Positions 63,197 through 64,000 of a stretch of 64,000 nucleotides of DNA are shown one piece after another. This DNA is from an uncultured Croceitalea sp. (GTDB lineage: Bacteria > Bacteroidota > Bacteroidia > Flavobacteriales > Flavobacteriaceae): assembly GCA_947499565.1 (NCBI GenBank), contig CANMOV010000001.1:310001-374000 (forward strand), given 5' to 3'. A model generated the notes under the pieces. It was given only the letters and a program-made list of their open reading frames with translations. It made no database searches and was not told the origin of the DNA. Each line of letters opens with the position of its first letter. Positions within the stretch are counted from its first letter, which is position 1. The position numbers and the translations under genes were made by a program.

Positions 63197-64000
63197 TTAA
63201 TGATATCTTGGGCAGCATCGAAGTCTAAAATCGAAGTCCATTACCCATAGACGCTCACCGGTATGTCTGTCCGTAATCCAACCCCAATTGCTAAACCCAT
63301 GTGCTCCAATATTTGAATCAAATGCGGCACCATTAGGCCCTAGTTGACCTCTTAAGTTTTCTCCACGTTGCTCTAATCCAAAACATCCTTTACCAACACA
63401 ATCATTTCCCCAAGAATATAACCAACTTCTTTTGTTATCTATTTCATAATATAAAAGTTCTTCAGGATTAGCGGCCTGTGAAGCGCAACCAATTTCTAAT
63501 TTGAATTCCCCACCATTAGAAGTGAATTCATCATATTTTTGTTTATCTTTTAGCCATACATTAACATATACCTTGCAATTACCATCATTCATGTTGGTTA
63601 TACCTCTTATCAAAGCCGTCCCGTTGCTAAATGTGGCAAATAACATGCGGCATCTTCTAGATGAAGAAAAATATGTAGTAGGGTTGTAATAATCCCTTTC
63701 GTTTTCAGGCCACCACATATTAGAAATTGGTTGACGACCTTCGTTAGGGCACCTATCTGCATCTTTTATCAAGCACAATGAAGTAATACGAGGACGATAG
63801 TAGTTACTACCCTTACTCGATGCTGCATTACCAAATTGCTCATCGTTACGAAGATCAACAACATCTAAATTAAGATTATCCAATTCGGTAAGATCTAAAT
63901 CTTCTAGTTCACTGAAAAACTGATTTTGAATTTCTTCAAATTCTTCTATCTCTATTTCTTCATCAAAAGTGACATTTTCGTTTTCCTGCTCAACTATAGC
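63197..64000 (-). CDS. Unrecognised protein, C-terminal part (runs off right edge)
   Basis: The minus-strand frame is open from 63197 to the window edge, 267 codons plus the stop. An apparent start at 63883 is only an internal TTG, because the frame continues upstream with an acidic run (EEIEIEEFEEIQNQFFSELE). The C-terminal 220 residues contain several Trp and Cys (WLYSWGNDCVGKGCFGLEQR and DFDFRLRCCPRYH at the end). No family recognised; a cell-surface or exported protein is possible. Confidence 0.7.
   Translation of the reverse strand, partial: AIVEQENENVTFDEEIEIEEFEEIQNQFFSELEDLDLTELDNLNLDVVDLRNDEQFGNAASSKGSNYYRPRITSLCLIKDADRCPNEGRQPISNMWWPENERDYYNPTTYFSSSRRCRMLFATFSNGTALIRGITNMNDGNCKVYVNVWLKDKQKYDEFTSNGGEFKLEIGCASQAANPEELLYYEIDNKRSWLYSWGNDCVGKGCFGLEQRGENLRGQLGPNGAAFDSNIGAHGFSNWGWITDRHTGERLWVMDFDFRLRCCPRYH

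Noticed and set aside
63197-63883. The last gene as a complete 228-residue protein
   Set aside because: The apparent start is a TTG inside an open frame that continues to the window edge.
1-64000. CRISPR arrays, tRNA or rRNA genes, insertion sequences
   Set aside because: No regularly spaced repeats, tRNA-like cloverleaf sequence, rRNA sequence or transposase ORF was seen on reading the window.

Overview
The window looks like the chromosome of a marine or environmental member of the Flavobacteriaceae (Bacteroidota). Supporting signs are the low G+C content, promoters carrying the Bacteroidota -7 box TAnnTTTG, lipoproteins with SC/AC lipoboxes, and proteins of families typical of this group (HYC_CC_PP, GDCCVxC, short-HTH Crp/Fnr proteins, Bacteroidota-type MobB/MobC and Arm-type integrase). 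I could not run searches; assignments rest on motifs and family knowledge.

Region 1 (1-20.4 kb) is an extracellular or capsular polysaccharide locus of the Wzx/Wzy type: two GT4 glycosyltransferases, a polymerase/ligase, a flippase, a polysaccharide-lyase-like lipoprotein, a minus-strand block making acidic sugar nucleotides (UDP-GlcNAc dehydrogenase and 4-epimerase, UDP-glucose dehydrogenase, UDP-glucuronate epimerase), then on the plus strand a PglE-like aminotransferase, a PglF-like 4,6-dehydratase, Wza export protein and Wzc kinase, closed by a convergent PHP-type tyrosine phosphatase. The polymer is therefore probably rich in uronic and diamino sugars.

Region 2 (20.5-26.6 kb) has a HigBA toxin-antitoxin pair and a compact, divergent cbb3-type oxidase module (CcoN-like subunit with long N-terminal extension, a CcoO fused to a second cytochrome c domain, and two small membrane proteins) followed by a Crp/Fnr regulator and a flavodoxin-fold oxidoreductase.

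Region 3 (26.7-42.1 kb) is a set of small stress and catabolic operons under three visible local control systems. (a) Four minus-strand promoters share a near-identical palindromic box exactly 18 bp from TAnnTTTG; a Crp/Fnr gene lies next to one of them. They would drive a DMT transporter/acetyltransferase/nitroreductase unit, an AhpD-like protein, a membrane protein plus cupin, and a DJ-1/PfpI protein. (b) A MarR repressor with two palindromic operators flanks an operon of an alkylsulfatase-like metallo-beta-lactamase lipoprotein, a short-chain dehydrogenase, a haloalkane-dehalogenase family protein and a secreted isochorismatase-like hydrolase. (c) A TetR repressor with two matching 16-bp operators precedes an operon containing a second copy of the dehydrogenase/hydrolase pair, several small membrane proteins and DoxX.

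Region 4 (about 42.2-60.3 kb) is a mobilizable metal-resistance island: MobC/relaxase/accessory gene, an excisionase-like gene, an oriT-like inverted repeat, a GC-rich structured segment, an ArsR-MerTP-GDCCVxC-CDF operon, then HYC_CC_PP, CusA-type RND pump, TolC-type channel, metal-binding lipoprotein, an acetolactate-decarboxylase-like lipoprotein, CopA P-type ATPase and CusB adaptor, ending in a tyrosine recombinase. It abuts the 3' end of mnmE. I found no exact flanking repeat, so the left boundary is not resolved.

Region 5 (60.3-64 kb) holds mnmE, a GT2 glycosyltransferase and the 3' part of an unrecognised gene running off the window.
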